Part shown: one piece after another, positions 56,037-64,000 of the stretch
Numbering within the stretch: the first letter of the stretch is position 1
How the letters are laid out: each line of letters opens with the position of its first letter
Assembly: GCF_001427305.1 (NCBI RefSeq)
Contig: NZ_LMFZ01000010.1
Coordinates: 1 to 64,000, forward strand
Length of the DNA: 64,000 nucleotides
Reading direction: 5' to 3'
Source of the DNA: Duganella sp. Root1480D1
GTDB taxonomy: Bacteria > Pseudomonadota > Gammaproteobacteria > Burkholderiales > Burkholderiaceae_D
Notes under the pieces: generated by a model
What the model was told of the DNA's origin: nothing
What the model saw: only the letters and a program-made list of their open reading frames with translations
Databases searched by the model: none
Translations under genes and position numbers: made by a program

Positions 56037-57926
56037 TCAGCCTCCCAGCGCCAGGGCGACGCGGTAAGTGATGAAGGTGGCGGTGTACGCCAGTACGAAC
56101 ATATAAGCCGCCATCATCAGCGGATATTTCATGGAATTGGTTTCGCGGCGCACCACGGTCAGCGTGGACAGGCACTGCGGCGCGAATACGTACCAGGCCA
56201 GCAGCGCCAGCGCGGTCGGCAAGCCCCAGCTGGCCTGGATCACCGGTGCCAGCGAATTGGCCAGCTCGTCGCCGGTCTGCGACAGCGCATACACGGTGCC
56301 CAGCGCGCCCACCGCCACTTCCCGTGCAGCCATGCCCGGCACCAGCGCAATGCAGATCTGCCAGTTGAAGCCGATCGGCGCGAAGATGAATTCCAGCGCG
56401 CGGCCCAGCATGCCGGCCACACTGTAATAGATCGGCGGATGGGTGGCCCCTTCCGGCGCGCCAGGGAAGCTGGACAGGGCCCACAGCAGCACCATCAGGG
56501 TCAGGATGGTGGTGCCGACGCGCATCAGGAAGATCTTGGCGCGCTCGTACAGGCCGATCGCCAGGTTGCGCATATGCGGCCAGTGGTAGGCCGGCAGCTC
56601 CAGCATCAGCGGCTGGTTGCGCTTGGCGCGCATCGAGCGCTTCATGACCCAGGCCACAGCCATGGCGGAGATGATGCCGGCAAAGTAGAGGCAGAACAGC
56701 ACCAGGCCTTGCAGGTTAAAGAAGCCCCACACTTCGCGGTCCGGGATGAAGGCGGCGATCACCAGCGCATATACCGGCAGTCGCGCCGAACATGTCATCA
56801 GCGGCGCGATCATGATGGTGACGATGCGGTCGCGCGGGTTCTGGATGGTGCGCGCTGCCATGATGCCCGGAATGGCGCAGGCGAACGAAGAAAGCAGCGG
56901 GATGAAGGCGCGGCCCGACAGGCCGACGCCGCCCATCAGTCGGTCCAGCAGGAAGGCCGCGCGCGGCAGGTATCCGCAATCTTCCAGCACCAGGATGAAG
57001 AAGAACAGGATCAGGATCTGCGGCAGGAACACCAGCACGGCGCCGACACCGCCCAGCACGCCGTCCACCAGCAGGGAGCGCAGCACGCCGTCAGCCATAT
57101 GGGCCTTGACCAGCGCGCCGAGATGCTCGACGCCGCCGCTGATCATATCCATCGGCACCTCAGCCCAACTGAACACGGCCTGGAACACGCAGAACATCAG
57201 CACGGCCAGGATGACCGGTCCCATGAACGGATGCAGCACGAAATGGTCGATCTTTTCGGAACGGTTGCCACGGTCGTCGCTGTCTTTCACCGCGACCGAC
57301 AGGATGCGGCGCACCTCGCGCTGGGTTTCTTCGACGCTCACGGCATCGATGGCGGACAGCGGGTTGGCCACGCTTTCATAGAACGGCCACAGGCCGTCCA
57401 GCGCATCGACCAGGGCCTTTTCGCCGCCGCTCTTCACGGCCACGGTTTCCACCACCGGCATGCCCAGTTCCTGCGACAGCCTGGCCGCATCAACCACGAT
57501 GCCGCGCTTTTTGGCCACGTCGACCATGTTCAGGCACAGCACCATCGGCAGTCCAAGGCGCTTGATTTCCAGGGCCAGGCGCAGGTTCAGGCGCAGGTTG
57601 GTGGCATCGACCACGCACACCACCACGTCGGGCGAACGCTCGCCTTCGCGCAGGCCGGCGACGACGTCGCGCGTGATCATTTCATCCGGCGTGTGGGCCG
57701 ACAGGCTGTAGGCGCCCGGCAGGTCGAGCAGGCGGTACTGGTTGCCGGCGCTGGAGGTGAACTGCCCTTCCTTGCGCTCGATGGTCACGCCGGCGTAGTT
57801 GGCGACCTTCTGGCGTGCGCCGGTCAGGCGGTTGAACAGTGCGGTCTTGCCGCAATTCGGGTTGCCCAGCAGGGCGACCATTGGCTGCTGCGTGATGGCT
57901 TGCGCGGCCTTTTCTACTGCACCCAT
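56037..57926 (-). CDS. feoB: Ferrous iron transporter FeoB
   Basis: 629 residues. GTPase domain with P-loop GNPNCGKT (21-28), DLPG (68-71) and NMVD (133-136), then a spacer region and a C-terminal membrane domain with gate helices (AFIPLLSSFACAIPGIMAAR). It imports Fe(II). It is shorter than E. coli FeoB (773). feoA starts upstream at 58203 and the Cys-rich protein gene follows. Confidence 0.96.
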   Translation of the reverse strand: MGAVEKAAQAITQQPMVALLGNPNCGKTALFNRLTGARQKVANYAGVTIERKEGQFTSSAGNQYRLLDLPGAYSLSAHTPDEMITRDVVAGLREGERSPDVVVCVVDATNLRLNLRLALEIKRLGLPMVLCLNMVDVAKKRGIVVDAARLSQELGMPVVETVAVKSGGEKALVDALDGLWPFYESVANPLSAIDAVSVEETQREVRRILSVAVKDSDDRGNRSEKIDHFVLHPFMGPVILAVLMFCVFQAVFSWAEVPMDMISGGVEHLGALVKAHMADGVLRSLLVDGVLGGVGAVLVFLPQILILFFFILVLEDCGYLPRAAFLLDRLMGGVGLSGRAFIPLLSSFACAIPGIMAARTIQNPRDRIVTIMIAPLMTCSARLPVYALVIAAFIPDREVWGFFNLQGLVLFCLYFAGIISAMAVAWVMKRSMRAKRNQPLMLELPAYHWPHMRNLAIGLYERAKIFLMRVGTTILTLMVLLWALSSFPGAPEGATHPPIYYSVAGMLGRALEFIFAPIGFNWQICIALVPGMAAREVAVGALGTVYALSQTGDELANSLAPVIQASWGLPTALALLAWYVFAPQCLSTLTVVRRETNSMKYPLMMAAYMFVLAYTATFITYRVALALGG

Positions 57927-57930
57927 TGCT

Positions 57931-58203
57931 TTATTCCGGTTGGATCGAGATCAGCGCTGCTTCGAAGCGGCGCAAGGCAAACGTGGCATTGCCGACTTTA
58001 ATGGCGAGCGGTTCGCCGCCTGGCAGGCCACGCTTAAGCATGCGGATGCGCTCACCGGGTACAAAGCCCAGCTCCATCAGGCGGCGCGCCAGGTCGGCGC
58101 CGTCCTCGGTATCTTCAGGATTGCCCGGAGCGATATGGATCACCGTTCCGCTTTGCCCCACCGGCAGGGAATCAAGCTTGATCAGGGTAGGAGCAAGGGT
58201 CAT
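57931..58203 (-). CDS. feoA: Ferrous iron transport protein FeoA
   Basis: 90 residues, SH3-like: LPVGQSGTVIHIAPGNPEDT and MELGFVPGERIRMLKRGLPG. Regulates or assists FeoB. It lies 4 bases upstream of feoB. A Fur-box-like site and the divergent bfd promoter lie in the 158 bp upstream. Confidence 0.95.
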   Translation of the reverse strand: MTLAPTLIKLDSLPVGQSGTVIHIAPGNPEDTEDGADLARRLMELGFVPGERIRMLKRGLPGGEPLAIKVGNATFALRRFEAALISIQPE

Positions 58204-58237
58204 GGCGAACTTTCCAGGGCGAAATACAACCTCGCCA

Positions 58238-58256
58238 TTATAAATGAGAATTGTTT
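58238..58256. promoter_or_regulatory. Fur-box-like site near feoA
   Basis: TAAATGAGAATTGTTTGC matches the AATGATAATCATT core at about 10 of 13 positions. It is 35 bases upstream of the feoA ATG and would repress the feo operon with iron. Confidence 0.5.
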
Positions 58257-58267
58257 GCAGATACGGC

Positions 58268-58295
58268 TTGCATTGTATCGCTGTTCGGGTAGAAT
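58268..58295 (+). promoter_or_regulatory. bfd-tonB promoter
   Basis: TTGCAT (58268-58273), 16 bases, TAGAAT (58290-58295). Transcription would start near 58302, inside the Fur box at 58302-58320, a classical repressor geometry. Confidence 0.5.
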
Positions 58296-58301
58296 GGGAA
58301 A

Positions 58302-58320
58302 CGTAATGATAATGATTCTC
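58302..58320. promoter_or_regulatory. Fur box at the bfd-tonB start site
   Basis: GTAATGATAATGATTCTC matches the 16-base core AATGATAATCATTATC at 14 positions, the best Fur box in the window. Position over the predicted transcription start predicts iron repression of bfd and tonB. Confidence 0.75.
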
Positions 58321-58361
58321 AATAACGGAATCGCAATCTTAGCCAGAAGGTAATCTCTGAA

Positions 58362-58571
58362 ATGATCGTTTGTGTCTGCAACAACATCTCTGATCGAGAA
58401 ATCCGACAAGCCATAGATATGGGTATCAGCTCCATGGACGAGTTGCGCGAAGCGCTCGGCGTGGCCACCTGCTGCGGCAACTGCCTCAGCTACGCGGTGG
58501 AAGTGCTGGACGAACATCTGGGCAGCGGCATTCAGGAGACTGTACTGAAGCGCCCATCACTGACCGTGTAA
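58362..58571 (+). CDS. bfd: Bacterioferritin-associated ferredoxin
   Basis: 69 residues with Cys4, Cys6, Cys38 and Cys41 (VCVCNN and CCGNC), the [2Fe-2S] ligands of Bfd. It reduces ferric iron in Bfr so that it can leave the store; bfr is at 62446. Fur box upstream; tonB follows 10 bases later. Confidence 0.95.
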   Translation: MIVCVCNNISDREIRQAIDMGISSMDELREALGVATCCGNCLSYAVEVLDEHLGSGIQETVLKRPSLTV

Positions 58572-58581
58572 GGAGCGCTTC

Positions 58582-59262
58582 ATGCAATCGATGACATTCC
58601 CGGCTGGCGGCGATTTCGGCGCCAGCGTTGGCAGCGACAAGATGACCAAGATCGCAGTAGTCGTCGCTTTGCATGCAGCCCTGGGTTATGCCTTTATCAA
58701 CGGCACGATGCACCGCCTCGTGGACCGTATTCCTGAAGTCGTCAACGTCACTTTTGTGGCGCCGCCACCACCTCCCCCGCCAGCCTCGCAGCCAAAAACG
58801 GTAGAAATCGCGCAGAAAGCGCCTTCGATCACCCCGCCGCCACTGCCGATGCTGCCGATCGTGATCGAAAACACCATCACCCAGCCGCCTTCGCAACCTC
58901 GCGTTGCCGAGCCCGCACCCGTGACGCCGGTTGCCGTGGCACCGGTGGCCGCTACGCCGGCGGCACCCGCCGCGCCGACTGGCCCGCGCGTGATTTCGGC
59001 TGTTGAATATATCCGTGCGCCGCAGCCGGTCTACCCGTCGGTGTCGCGCCGCATGGGCGAACAGGGCGTGGTGACCTTGCGCGTGCTGGTGAATGAAAAG
59101 GGTTATGCCGAGCAGGCATCGATCCAGAAGTCTTCCGGCTCCAACAACCTGGACGAAGCAGGCCGCGCCGCCGTCATGCGCGCGCTGTTCAAGCCGTATG
59201 TGGAAGATGGCAAGGCGCAGCCAGTGTATGTGATGGTGCCGATTAATTTCCAGATGTCCTGA
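58582..59262 (+). CDS. tonB: Energy transducer TonB
   Basis: 226 residues: one N-terminal membrane helix (KIAVVVALHAALGYAFINGT), a Pro-rich spacer (VAPPPPPPPASQP, APVTPVAVAPVAAT) and the C-terminal TonB domain (APQPVYPSVSRRMGEQGVVT, LRVLVNEKGYAEQASI). It transmits ExbBD energy to outer-membrane receptors. ExbB/ExbD are encoded at 22690-23773. The TGA is followed directly by the palindrome at 59262. Confidence 0.95.
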   Translation: MQSMTFPAGGDFGASVGSDKMTKIAVVVALHAALGYAFINGTMHRLVDRIPEVVNVTFVAPPPPPPPASQPKTVEIAQKAPSITPPPLPMLPIVIENTITQPPSQPRVAEPAPVTPVAVAPVAATPAAPAAPTGPRVISAVEYIRAPQPVYPSVSRRMGEQGVVTLRVLVNEKGYAEQASIQKSSGSNNLDEAGRAAVMRALFKPYVEDGKAQPVYVMVPINFQMS

Positions 59263-59316
59263 AAACCGGCAAACCAGTGTCTGACCCGCAGGGTCAGACA
59301 CTGGTTTGCCGGTTTT
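59262..59316. repeat. Perfect 26-bp-arm gene-end palindrome, AAAACCGG family
   Basis: Arms 59262-59287 and 59291-59316 are perfect inverted repeats around GCA, starting AAAACCGGCAAACCAGTGTC. It fills the whole 52-bp gap between convergent tonB and piuC; its first base is the last base of the tonB TGA, and TTA at 59315-59317 is the piuC stop. A-tract, hairpin, T-tract architecture predicts bidirectional termination. Confidence 0.9.
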
Positions 59317-59995
59317 AGAGATCAGCCCACATCCGCAGCAGGTTGTGATAGTGCCCTGCCAGCCCGACAGTAGCCTCGTCATCGCCATGCGCGCCGCGCA
59401 GCTTCTGGATATTCTGGTCCAGTTCAAACAGCATGGTGCGCTTCCAGTCATCGCGCACCATCGATTGCGTCCACAGGAAAGACGCCACGCGCTCGCCAGC
59501 AGTCACCGGATTCACGCGGTGCACGCTGCTGGCCGGGTAGACGATCGCATCGCCTGCCGGCAGCTTGACTTCATGCGCGCCATAGCTGTCCATCACGGTC
59601 AGCTCACCGCCTTCATATTCTTCAGGATCGGACAGGAACACGGTGGTGGAAACGTCCGAACGCATCACATCCGACGAGCCTGCCATATGACGGATCGCGC
59701 CATCGATATGCAGGCCGTAAGTCTCGCCGCCGGCGTAGCTGTTGAAGTACGGCGGCAGGATCTTCAGCGGCAGCGCCGCCGAATAGAACAGCGGGTTCTT
59801 CGCCAATGCCTTGATGATGATATCCCCGAGTTCCAGCGCCAGCGGCGTCCCTTCCGCGATCTGCCGGTTGCGCTTGACTTGCGCCCCCTGCGTCCCCACG
59901 CTGGCGCGGCCGTCGATCCATTCGGCGGCCGCCAGGCGTTGGCGGAAGTATGTGACTTGTTCCGGCGTCAGCACGCCGGGGATATGCAGCATCAT
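59315..59995 (-). CDS. piuC: Fe(II)/2-oxoglutarate-dependent dioxygenase PiuC/YbiX
   Basis: 226 residues. Iron ligands His96, Asp98 ([11 protein letters not shown]) and His159 (SSVHRV), and the 2-oxoglutarate Arg169 (GERVAS). PKHD-type hydroxylase that regularly accompanies Fiu/PiuA catecholate receptors. It follows the receptor gene by 2 bases, so the pair is co-transcribed and probably iron-repressed. Confidence 0.93.
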   Translation of the reverse strand: MMLHIPGVLTPEQVTYFRQRLAAAEWIDGRASVGTQGAQVKRNRQIAEGTPLALELGDIIIKALAKNPLFYSAALPLKILPPYFNSYAGGETYGLHIDGAIRHMAGSSDVMRSDVSTTVFLSDPEEYEGGELTVMDSYGAHEVKLPAGDAIVYPASSVHRVNPVTAGERVASFLWTQSMVRDDWKRTMLFELDQNIQKLRGAHGDDEATVGLAGHYHNLLRMWADL

Positions 59996-59997
59996 GA

Positions 59998-62289
59998 TCA
60001 GTAGTGGAAGTTCGCAGTCAGGATTGCGGTACGGCCTGCAGCCACCTGTGCGTAATGGTTCGAGACCGATTTATCGAAGTAGAACTTGTCGGTCAGGTTC
60101 TGCACGTTCAATTGCAGGCTGATGTTCTTGTTCACTTCGTAGCTCGCCATCGCGTCAAAGCGGGTGTAGGCCGGCACGTACTTGGTGTTGTTGATGTTAG
60201 CCCAGATCTTGGCCGAGTAGTTCACGCCGCCGCCAATGGTCAGGCCTGGCAGCACGGCGTAGGAAGTCCACAACGTAGCGCTGGTCTTCGGCACGCCCGG
60301 GAAGGCGTTGCCGTCGTATGGCGATTTCACCCATACCGGCGCGGCGGTGGTGCCGACGTTGGTGAAGCCGTTGTCGCCCACTTCGGCGTCCAGCCAGGTG
60401 GCGCCGCCGAATACCTGCCAGTTGTTGGTGATGGAACCGCTGATGCCGAATTCCGCGCCACGCACAGTCTTCTTGCCGGCGTTGAAGGAAGTGCCGTTAG
60501 GACCGCTGACGCGGGCGTTGTTCATCTTGCTTTCGAAGATGGCGCCGCTCAGGGACAGGCGGCGTGCCAGCACTTCCCACTTGGTGCCCAGTTCGAAGTT
60601 CTTGCTGTCCTGTGGCTTCAGGTCTTTCACTGCCACGGTCAGGCCGTCATTGCCTTCGCCGCCGTCGTTGCCCGGCGGGGTCGACGAGGTGCCGTAGGAA
60701 ATGTAGATGCTGCTGTTGGCAGCCGGCTTGTAGACCAGTCCAGCCTGGTAGTTGGTGAAGGTCGACTTCACTTCCGCATTCACGGCAGCGGTAGCCGGCG
60801 AAGCGGTCGGATTGGCGGCAGTGAACAGCGCGGAACGGAATTCATCCCAGCGCAGGCCCACGTTCAGCAGCCACTGCGGGGTGAATTCGATGGTGTCGAA
60901 ACCATACGCGGAGCGGCTGTTGGTATGCACATTGGTCGCAGCAGGCGACACGCTGCGCACCTGGCCCACGCTCCAGGGATCGTTCGGGTTCGGGTTCAGC
61001 AGGGTGGTGCAGTTGTACAGCGTTGCAGCGCCGGCAGTCGGGCAGGTGCTGGTCTTGGTCAGCGGGTTGTTGGTGCCCGGGGTGAACAGGTAGGTGCTGC
61101 GGTCGGTGATCTCGCGGCTGATCTCCACGCCGGTGGTAAAGGTGTGCTTGATGCCGGCGGTATTGAATTCGCCGCTCAGGCTGGAAGCGTTGGCCAGCGC
61201 GTCGGTTTCGGCAACGCGGGTATTGGCGCGGCGCCACAGGGTACCGTACAGCACCACATTGCCCTTGGAATCGTCAGGCTGGGTGTAGACGTAGTCATTC
61301 TCGGTCTTGCCATAACGGGTCACGTTGCGGAACGACAGGCCGTTGCGGAAATCGTGCTTGATGTCGATGGTGCCGATATCGGACTTGGTGTCGCGGAAGT
61401 CGCGATCGACCAGGCCGTAGTAGGTTTCGCGCGGCACGGACATCGGGGTGCCGTTGCCGTTCCTGGCGACGTTGGCGCCGGTGGTGAACGGATTGTTGAA
61501 CGGAATGCCGCTGTCCGGCAGTTCGCTCGATTGCATGTGGTAGAACGACAGGTTGACCTTGGTCGGACCGGTCAGGCCGAAGGCCACGGTCGGCGCGATG
61601 CCCCAGCGGTCGCCGTGGATTTCGTTGCGGCCGGCCACATGGTTGTCATGGCCCATCACGTTCAGGCGCACGGCAGCGTCATCGCCGATCATGCGGTTCA
61701 CGTCGACGGTGGCGCGGCGGTATTGCGCGCTGCCGATGCCGACCGAAGCGTTGGCGAAGTTTTCCGCCTTGGCAGTCTTGGACACCAGGTTCACGCCGCC
61801 GCCGGCGGAGGAACGGCCGCCGTAGGCGGAGTTCGGGCCCTTGACCACTTCGATCTGCTCCAGCGCGAAGATTTCGCGGCTCTGGGAACCGGTGTCGCGG
61901 ATGCCGTCGATATAGGTGTCGCTCTGTGCGTTATAGCCGCGAATCAGCAGGTTGTCGCCCACCGGCTGGCCGCCTTCGGCCGCACCCACGGTAATGCCTG
62001 GCACGGTACGCAGCGCGTCCGTCAGCGACGTGGCGCCGGTCTGGGAAATCACCTCGGTCGGGATCACGGTCACGGCTTTCGGGGTGTCCAGCAGCGGCGC
62101 GGTGAATTTGTCGGAGGCGGATTTCTTGACCTGGAAGTCGTTGCCATTTTGGCCAGTAACGATCACTTCCTGCATCTTCTGCTCTGGGGCAGCGGTGTTG
62201 GTATCGGCGTGGGCTACAGGCAGCGCCAGGGAAGCGGCGATGGCTGCGAGCGTAGCTGGCGAGTGCTTGCGGCTCTTAATATAAGACAT
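59998..62289 (-). CDS. fiu: TonB-dependent catecholate siderophore receptor, Fiu-like
   Basis: 763 residues. Signal peptide ([16 protein letters not shown]), TonB box QEVIVTG, plug domain ([40 protein letters not shown]) and a 22-strand-type barrel ending in TANFHY. The piuC partner and sequence style suggest a Fiu/PiuA-like receptor for mono- or dicatecholate iron complexes. The ATG at 62289 follows CAGAG; a TTG two codons upstream is less likely. Confidence 0.9.
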   Translation of the reverse strand: MSYIKSRKHSPATLAAIAASLALPVAHADTNTAAPEQKMQEVIVTGQNGNDFQVKKSASDKFTAPLLDTPKAVTVIPTEVISQTGATSLTDALRTVPGITVGAAEGGQPVGDNLLIRGYNAQSDTYIDGIRDTGSQSREIFALEQIEVVKGPNSAYGGRSSAGGGVNLVSKTAKAENFANASVGIGSAQYRRATVDVNRMIGDDAAVRLNVMGHDNHVAGRNEIHGDRWGIAPTVAFGLTGPTKVNLSFYHMQSSELPDSGIPFNNPFTTGANVARNGNGTPMSVPRETYYGLVDRDFRDTKSDIGTIDIKHDFRNGLSFRNVTRYGKTENDYVYTQPDDSKGNVVLYGTLWRRANTRVAETDALANASSLSGEFNTAGIKHTFTTGVEISREITDRSTYLFTPGTNNPLTKTSTCPTAGAATLYNCTTLLNPNPNDPWSVGQVRSVSPAATNVHTNSRSAYGFDTIEFTPQWLLNVGLRWDEFRSALFTAANPTASPATAAVNAEVKSTFTNYQAGLVYKPAANSSIYISYGTSSTPPGNDGGEGNDGLTVAVKDLKPQDSKNFELGTKWEVLARRLSLSGAIFESKMNNARVSGPNGTSFNAGKKTVRGAEFGISGSITNNWQVFGGATWLDAEVGDNGFTNVGTTAAPVWVKSPYDGNAFPGVPKTSATLWTSYAVLPGLTIGGGVNYSAKIWANINNTKYVPAYTRFDAMASYEVNKNISLQLNVQNLTDKFYFDKSVSNHYAQVAAGRTAILTANFHY

Positions 62290-62318
62290 GGACAACTCTG
62301 GTTTGTTGGCATAAAACG

Positions 62319-62337
62319 CAAATGATAATTGTTTTCA
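62319..62337. promoter_or_regulatory. Fur box upstream of the fiu-like receptor
   Basis: CAAATGATAATTGTTTTC matches the Fur core AATGATAATCATTATC at about 13 of 16 positions, 30 bases upstream of the receptor ATG. It predicts iron repression of fiu-piuC and may also affect the divergent bfr gene. Confidence 0.65.
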
Positions 62338-62445
62338 TTTAGATTAGCAATGTCGTTAGCAATCCTATGTTCCCCTCATGACTAGGTGGCGCTGCTGCTT
62401 CGTGGCAAAATGCCATTATTCCCAACCAGATAAGAAGGAAACCCC

Positions 62446-62922
62446 ATGAAGGGCGACAAAGACGTTATCCGTCTGCTCAATGCACAGCTGACCAACGAGC
62501 TGACGGCGATTAACCAGTACTTCCTGCATGCACGCATGTACCGTCACTGGGGCTTCGACAAGCTGGGCAAGAAGGAATACGACGAGTCGATCGGCGAAAT
62601 GAAGCATGCCGACCGCCTGATCGACCGCATTCTCATGCTGGATGGCCTGCCTAACCTGCAAGCCCTGCACAAGCTGCTGATCGGCGAAAACACCGAAGAA
62701 ATGCTGGCCGCCGACCTGAAGCTGGAAAAAGGCGCGCATGTGACCATCAAGGAAGGCATTGCGCAATCGGAGAAAGTCGGCGACTACGTGTCGCGCGACC
62801 TGCTGCTGGATATCCTGAAAGATACCGAGGAGCACATCGAATGGCTGGAAACCCAGATCGACCTGATCGGCAAGATCGGCATCCAGAACTACCTGCAATC
62901 GCAGATGTCGGAAGCTGAGTAA
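62446..62922 (+). CDS. bfr: Bacterioferritin
   Basis: 158 residues, collinear with E. coli Bfr without gaps by count. Ferroxidase ligands Glu18, Glu51, His54, Glu94 and His130 and haem-ligand Met52 (EMKHAD) are present, but the residue at 127 is Thr (DTEEH, 126-130) where E. coli has Glu. It stores iron in a 24-mer cage. It is followed by an AraC-type gene with a TAATG overlap. RBS AAGGAAAC. Confidence 0.93.
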   Translation: MKGDKDVIRLLNAQLTNELTAINQYFLHARMYRHWGFDKLGKKEYDESIGEMKHADRLIDRILMLDGLPNLQALHKLLIGENTEEMLAADLKLEKGAHVTIKEGIAQSEKVGDYVSRDLLLDILKDTEEHIEWLETQIDLIGKIGIQNYLQSQMSEAE

Positions 62923-63404
62923 TGCCCAGCCAGAGTCCGGAGTTGCTGCGCCGCCTGCTGCGCGCAAAAGACCGGATGGACGGCGCTTCGCACGAGGAAT
63001 GGCCGGTAAGCCGCCTGGCGGAAGTGAGCTGCGTCTCCGCGACGCACTTCGCCCGCTCGTTCAAGGAGGCTTTCGGCCTGCCTCCCCACCGCTACCTGCT
63101 GACACGCCGCATCGAGCGCGCGGTCACGCTGCTGCGCGAAACCGACTTGCCCATCACCGATATCGCCTATTCGACCGGCTGGAACAGCATTGGCACCTTC
63201 GGGCGCACTTTCCGCGATATCACCGGCAAGAACCCGGGCGACATCCGGGAACAGGTCCGCGCCGAGGCTGAGCTGGCCGGGCGGGTCCCGGCCTGCGTGC
63301 TCAGCGCCGCACACCGTCCCGACCTCACAATGGCAGTTTCGGAGAAGCGGCGCCAGGAAAGCGTCCCTACAATGGAGTCTCACTTAAAGGAGACCACCCC
63401 ATGA
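62922..63404 (+). CDS. AraC-family regulator (HTH-only)
   Basis: 160 residues. The AraC HTH pair occupies residues 1-115 (VSRLAEVSCVSATHFARSFK, TDIAYSTGWNSIGTFGRTFR), followed by a short tail without a recognised sensor domain. It is coupled to bfr by TAATG and to a VOC gene by ATGA. AraC-VOC pairs often respond to small aromatics or oxidative stress; the signal here is unknown. Confidence 0.85.
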   Translation: MPSQSPELLRRLLRAKDRMDGASHEEWPVSRLAEVSCVSATHFARSFKEAFGLPPHRYLLTRRIERAVTLLRETDLPITDIAYSTGWNSIGTFGRTFRDITGKNPGDIREQVRAEAELAGRVPACVLSAAHRPDLTMAVSEKRRQESVPTMESHLKETTP

Positions 63405-63823
63405 CTCAAGGTATTCAAACTGTAGGCCTGTACGTTCGTGACCAGGATGAAGCGCTGGCTTTCTATGTCGACAAGCTCGGTTTCAAGGTCCATACCGACG
63501 TGCGCAACGGCGACTATCGCTGGCTGACCGTGCAGCATCCTGAGCAGCCATCGTTCCAGCTCGGCCTCTACGTGCCAGGCCCGCCAGTGCATGATGGCGC
63601 AACCGCGCAGGCGCTGAATGCGCTGGTCGCCAAGGGCGCCATGCCGCCGATGGTGCTGGAAGTGGACGATTGTTTCGCCATTTATGACAAGCTGAACCAG
63701 AAAGGCGTGGAATTCACGCAAGAGCCGGTGGAGCGCTATGGCACCGTGGATGCAGGCTTCCGCGACCCATCGGGCAACGGCTGGAAAATGATCCAGACCC
63801 GCCGCAAGGTGGCTGCGGCTTAA
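63401..63823 (+). CDS. VOC-family glyoxalase-like protein
   Basis: 140 residues: TVGLYVRDQDEALAFYVDKL at the start and VDAGFRDPSGNGWKMIQTRR at the end, standard for VOC proteins. Possible metal ligands are the early Glu/His positions, but no substrate can be assigned. ATGA overlap (63401-63404) with the AraC gene; 4-base tail-to-tail overlap with the kinase gene. Confidence 0.87.
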   Translation: MTQGIQTVGLYVRDQDEALAFYVDKLGFKVHTDVRNGDYRWLTVQHPEQPSFQLGLYVPGPPVHDGATAQALNALVAKGAMPPMVLEVDDCFAIYDKLNQKGVEFTQEPVERYGTVDAGFRDPSGNGWKMIQTRRKVAAA

Positions 63824-64000
63824 GCCAGGCCCCAGGCTGTGCGCCAGGGCGCGTAGAACGCCGGATCCGGCGCTACCGCGCCCGCAATGCCGCACACCGC
63901 ACCGGCGAAAGCGTTGGCGCGCTGCAGGATCAGCGGCGTCTCCCAGCCGCGGGCACGGCCCGCCAGGAACACAGCGGCAAACGCATCGCCCGCCCCCACC
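63820..64000 (-). CDS. C-terminal fragment of a PfkB-family carbohydrate kinase (partial)
   Basis: Translation of the minus strand gives VGAGDAFAAVFLAGRARG followed by a helical tail ending at TAA (63822-63820). GAGD is the catalytic signature of PfkB kinases (ribokinase, fructokinase, 2-keto-3-deoxygluconate kinase). The gene runs off the window at 64000, so its start and substrate are not visible. Confidence 0.85.
   Translation of the reverse strand, partial: VGAGDAFAAVFLAGRARGWETPLILQRANAFAGAVCGIAGAVAPDPAFYAPWRTAWGLA

Noticed and set aside
60004-62325. Long plus-strand frame opposite the siderophore receptor
   Set aside because: Shadow frame; the receptor on the minus strand has signal peptide, plug and barrel.

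Overview
The window is a 64 kb piece of a GC-rich chromosome from a betaproteobacterium, most likely Oxalobacteraceae (Massilia, Duganella or Janthinobacterium-like). This rests on gene content and order (surA-lptD next to amgK-murU, bamE divergent from fur, nudJ-mnmA), on a tandem pair of small repeat-domain lipoproteins that I associate with this family, and on dispersed GTGTCTGACCC-type palindromes. No rRNA, tRNA, prophage, CRISPR array or intact insertion sequence was seen. No gene-free stretch exceeds 300 bases.

Layout. 1-4.5 kb: a partial gene end, a three-lipoprotein operon (CsgG-like, DUF4810, DUF799/GNA1162), a beta-propeller protein, infA behind a long structured leader with an intrinsic terminator, and two unknown proteins. 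4.5-10.5 kb: a signalling operon of HDOD/GAF histidine kinase, response regulator-PAS-GGDEF-EAL protein and Sel1-repeat protein. 10.7-19.4 kb: an MFS exporter, an rRNA methyltransferase, hemJ, proA, holA, lptE and leuS. 19.4-22.3 kb: an AraC-type regulator, an unknown protein, a VOC protein and map. 22.4-27.4 kb: bamE-dapB-exbB-exbD-barstar, divergent fur, then HAD phosphatase-hrcA. 27.6-31.3 kb: two paralogous lipoproteins, an O-antigen ligase-like protein and a glycosyltransferase. 31.4-42.1 kb: the envelope block lptD-surA-pdxA-rsmA, divergent from amgK-murU-pepP-ubiH-solute-binding protein. 42.2-48.2 kb: the pnt transhydrogenase operon, nudJ-mnmA, an atypical receiver protein and a 5'-3' exonuclease. 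48.3-49.7 kb: a NADAR plus PARG-like operon with a dyad over its predicted -35. 49.8-54.1 kb: GST, truncated haemoglobin, and a DUF2946-TonB receptor-degenerate EAL operon. 54.2-55.7 kb: an ECF sigma factor with a monooxygenase. 55.7-62.9 kb: iron homeostasis (feoA-feoB-Cys-rich protein, bfd-tonB, piuC, fiu-like receptor, bfr) with Fur-box-like sites. The end holds an AraC-VOC pair and the C-terminus of a PfkB kinase.

The most unusual sequence-level signal is a set of long palindromes, in at least five sequence families, at gene ends. The window has ten convergent gene junctions. All five with a gap above 8 bp hold a palindrome that fills most of the gap, and in several cases the palindrome supplies a stop codon. 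Other items worth a second look are the infA leader, the NADAR/PARG operon with its operator-like dyad, a palindrome inside the promoter of the CsgG-like operon, a barstar gene coupled to exbD, and a bacterioferritin with Thr at a ferroxidase ligand position.
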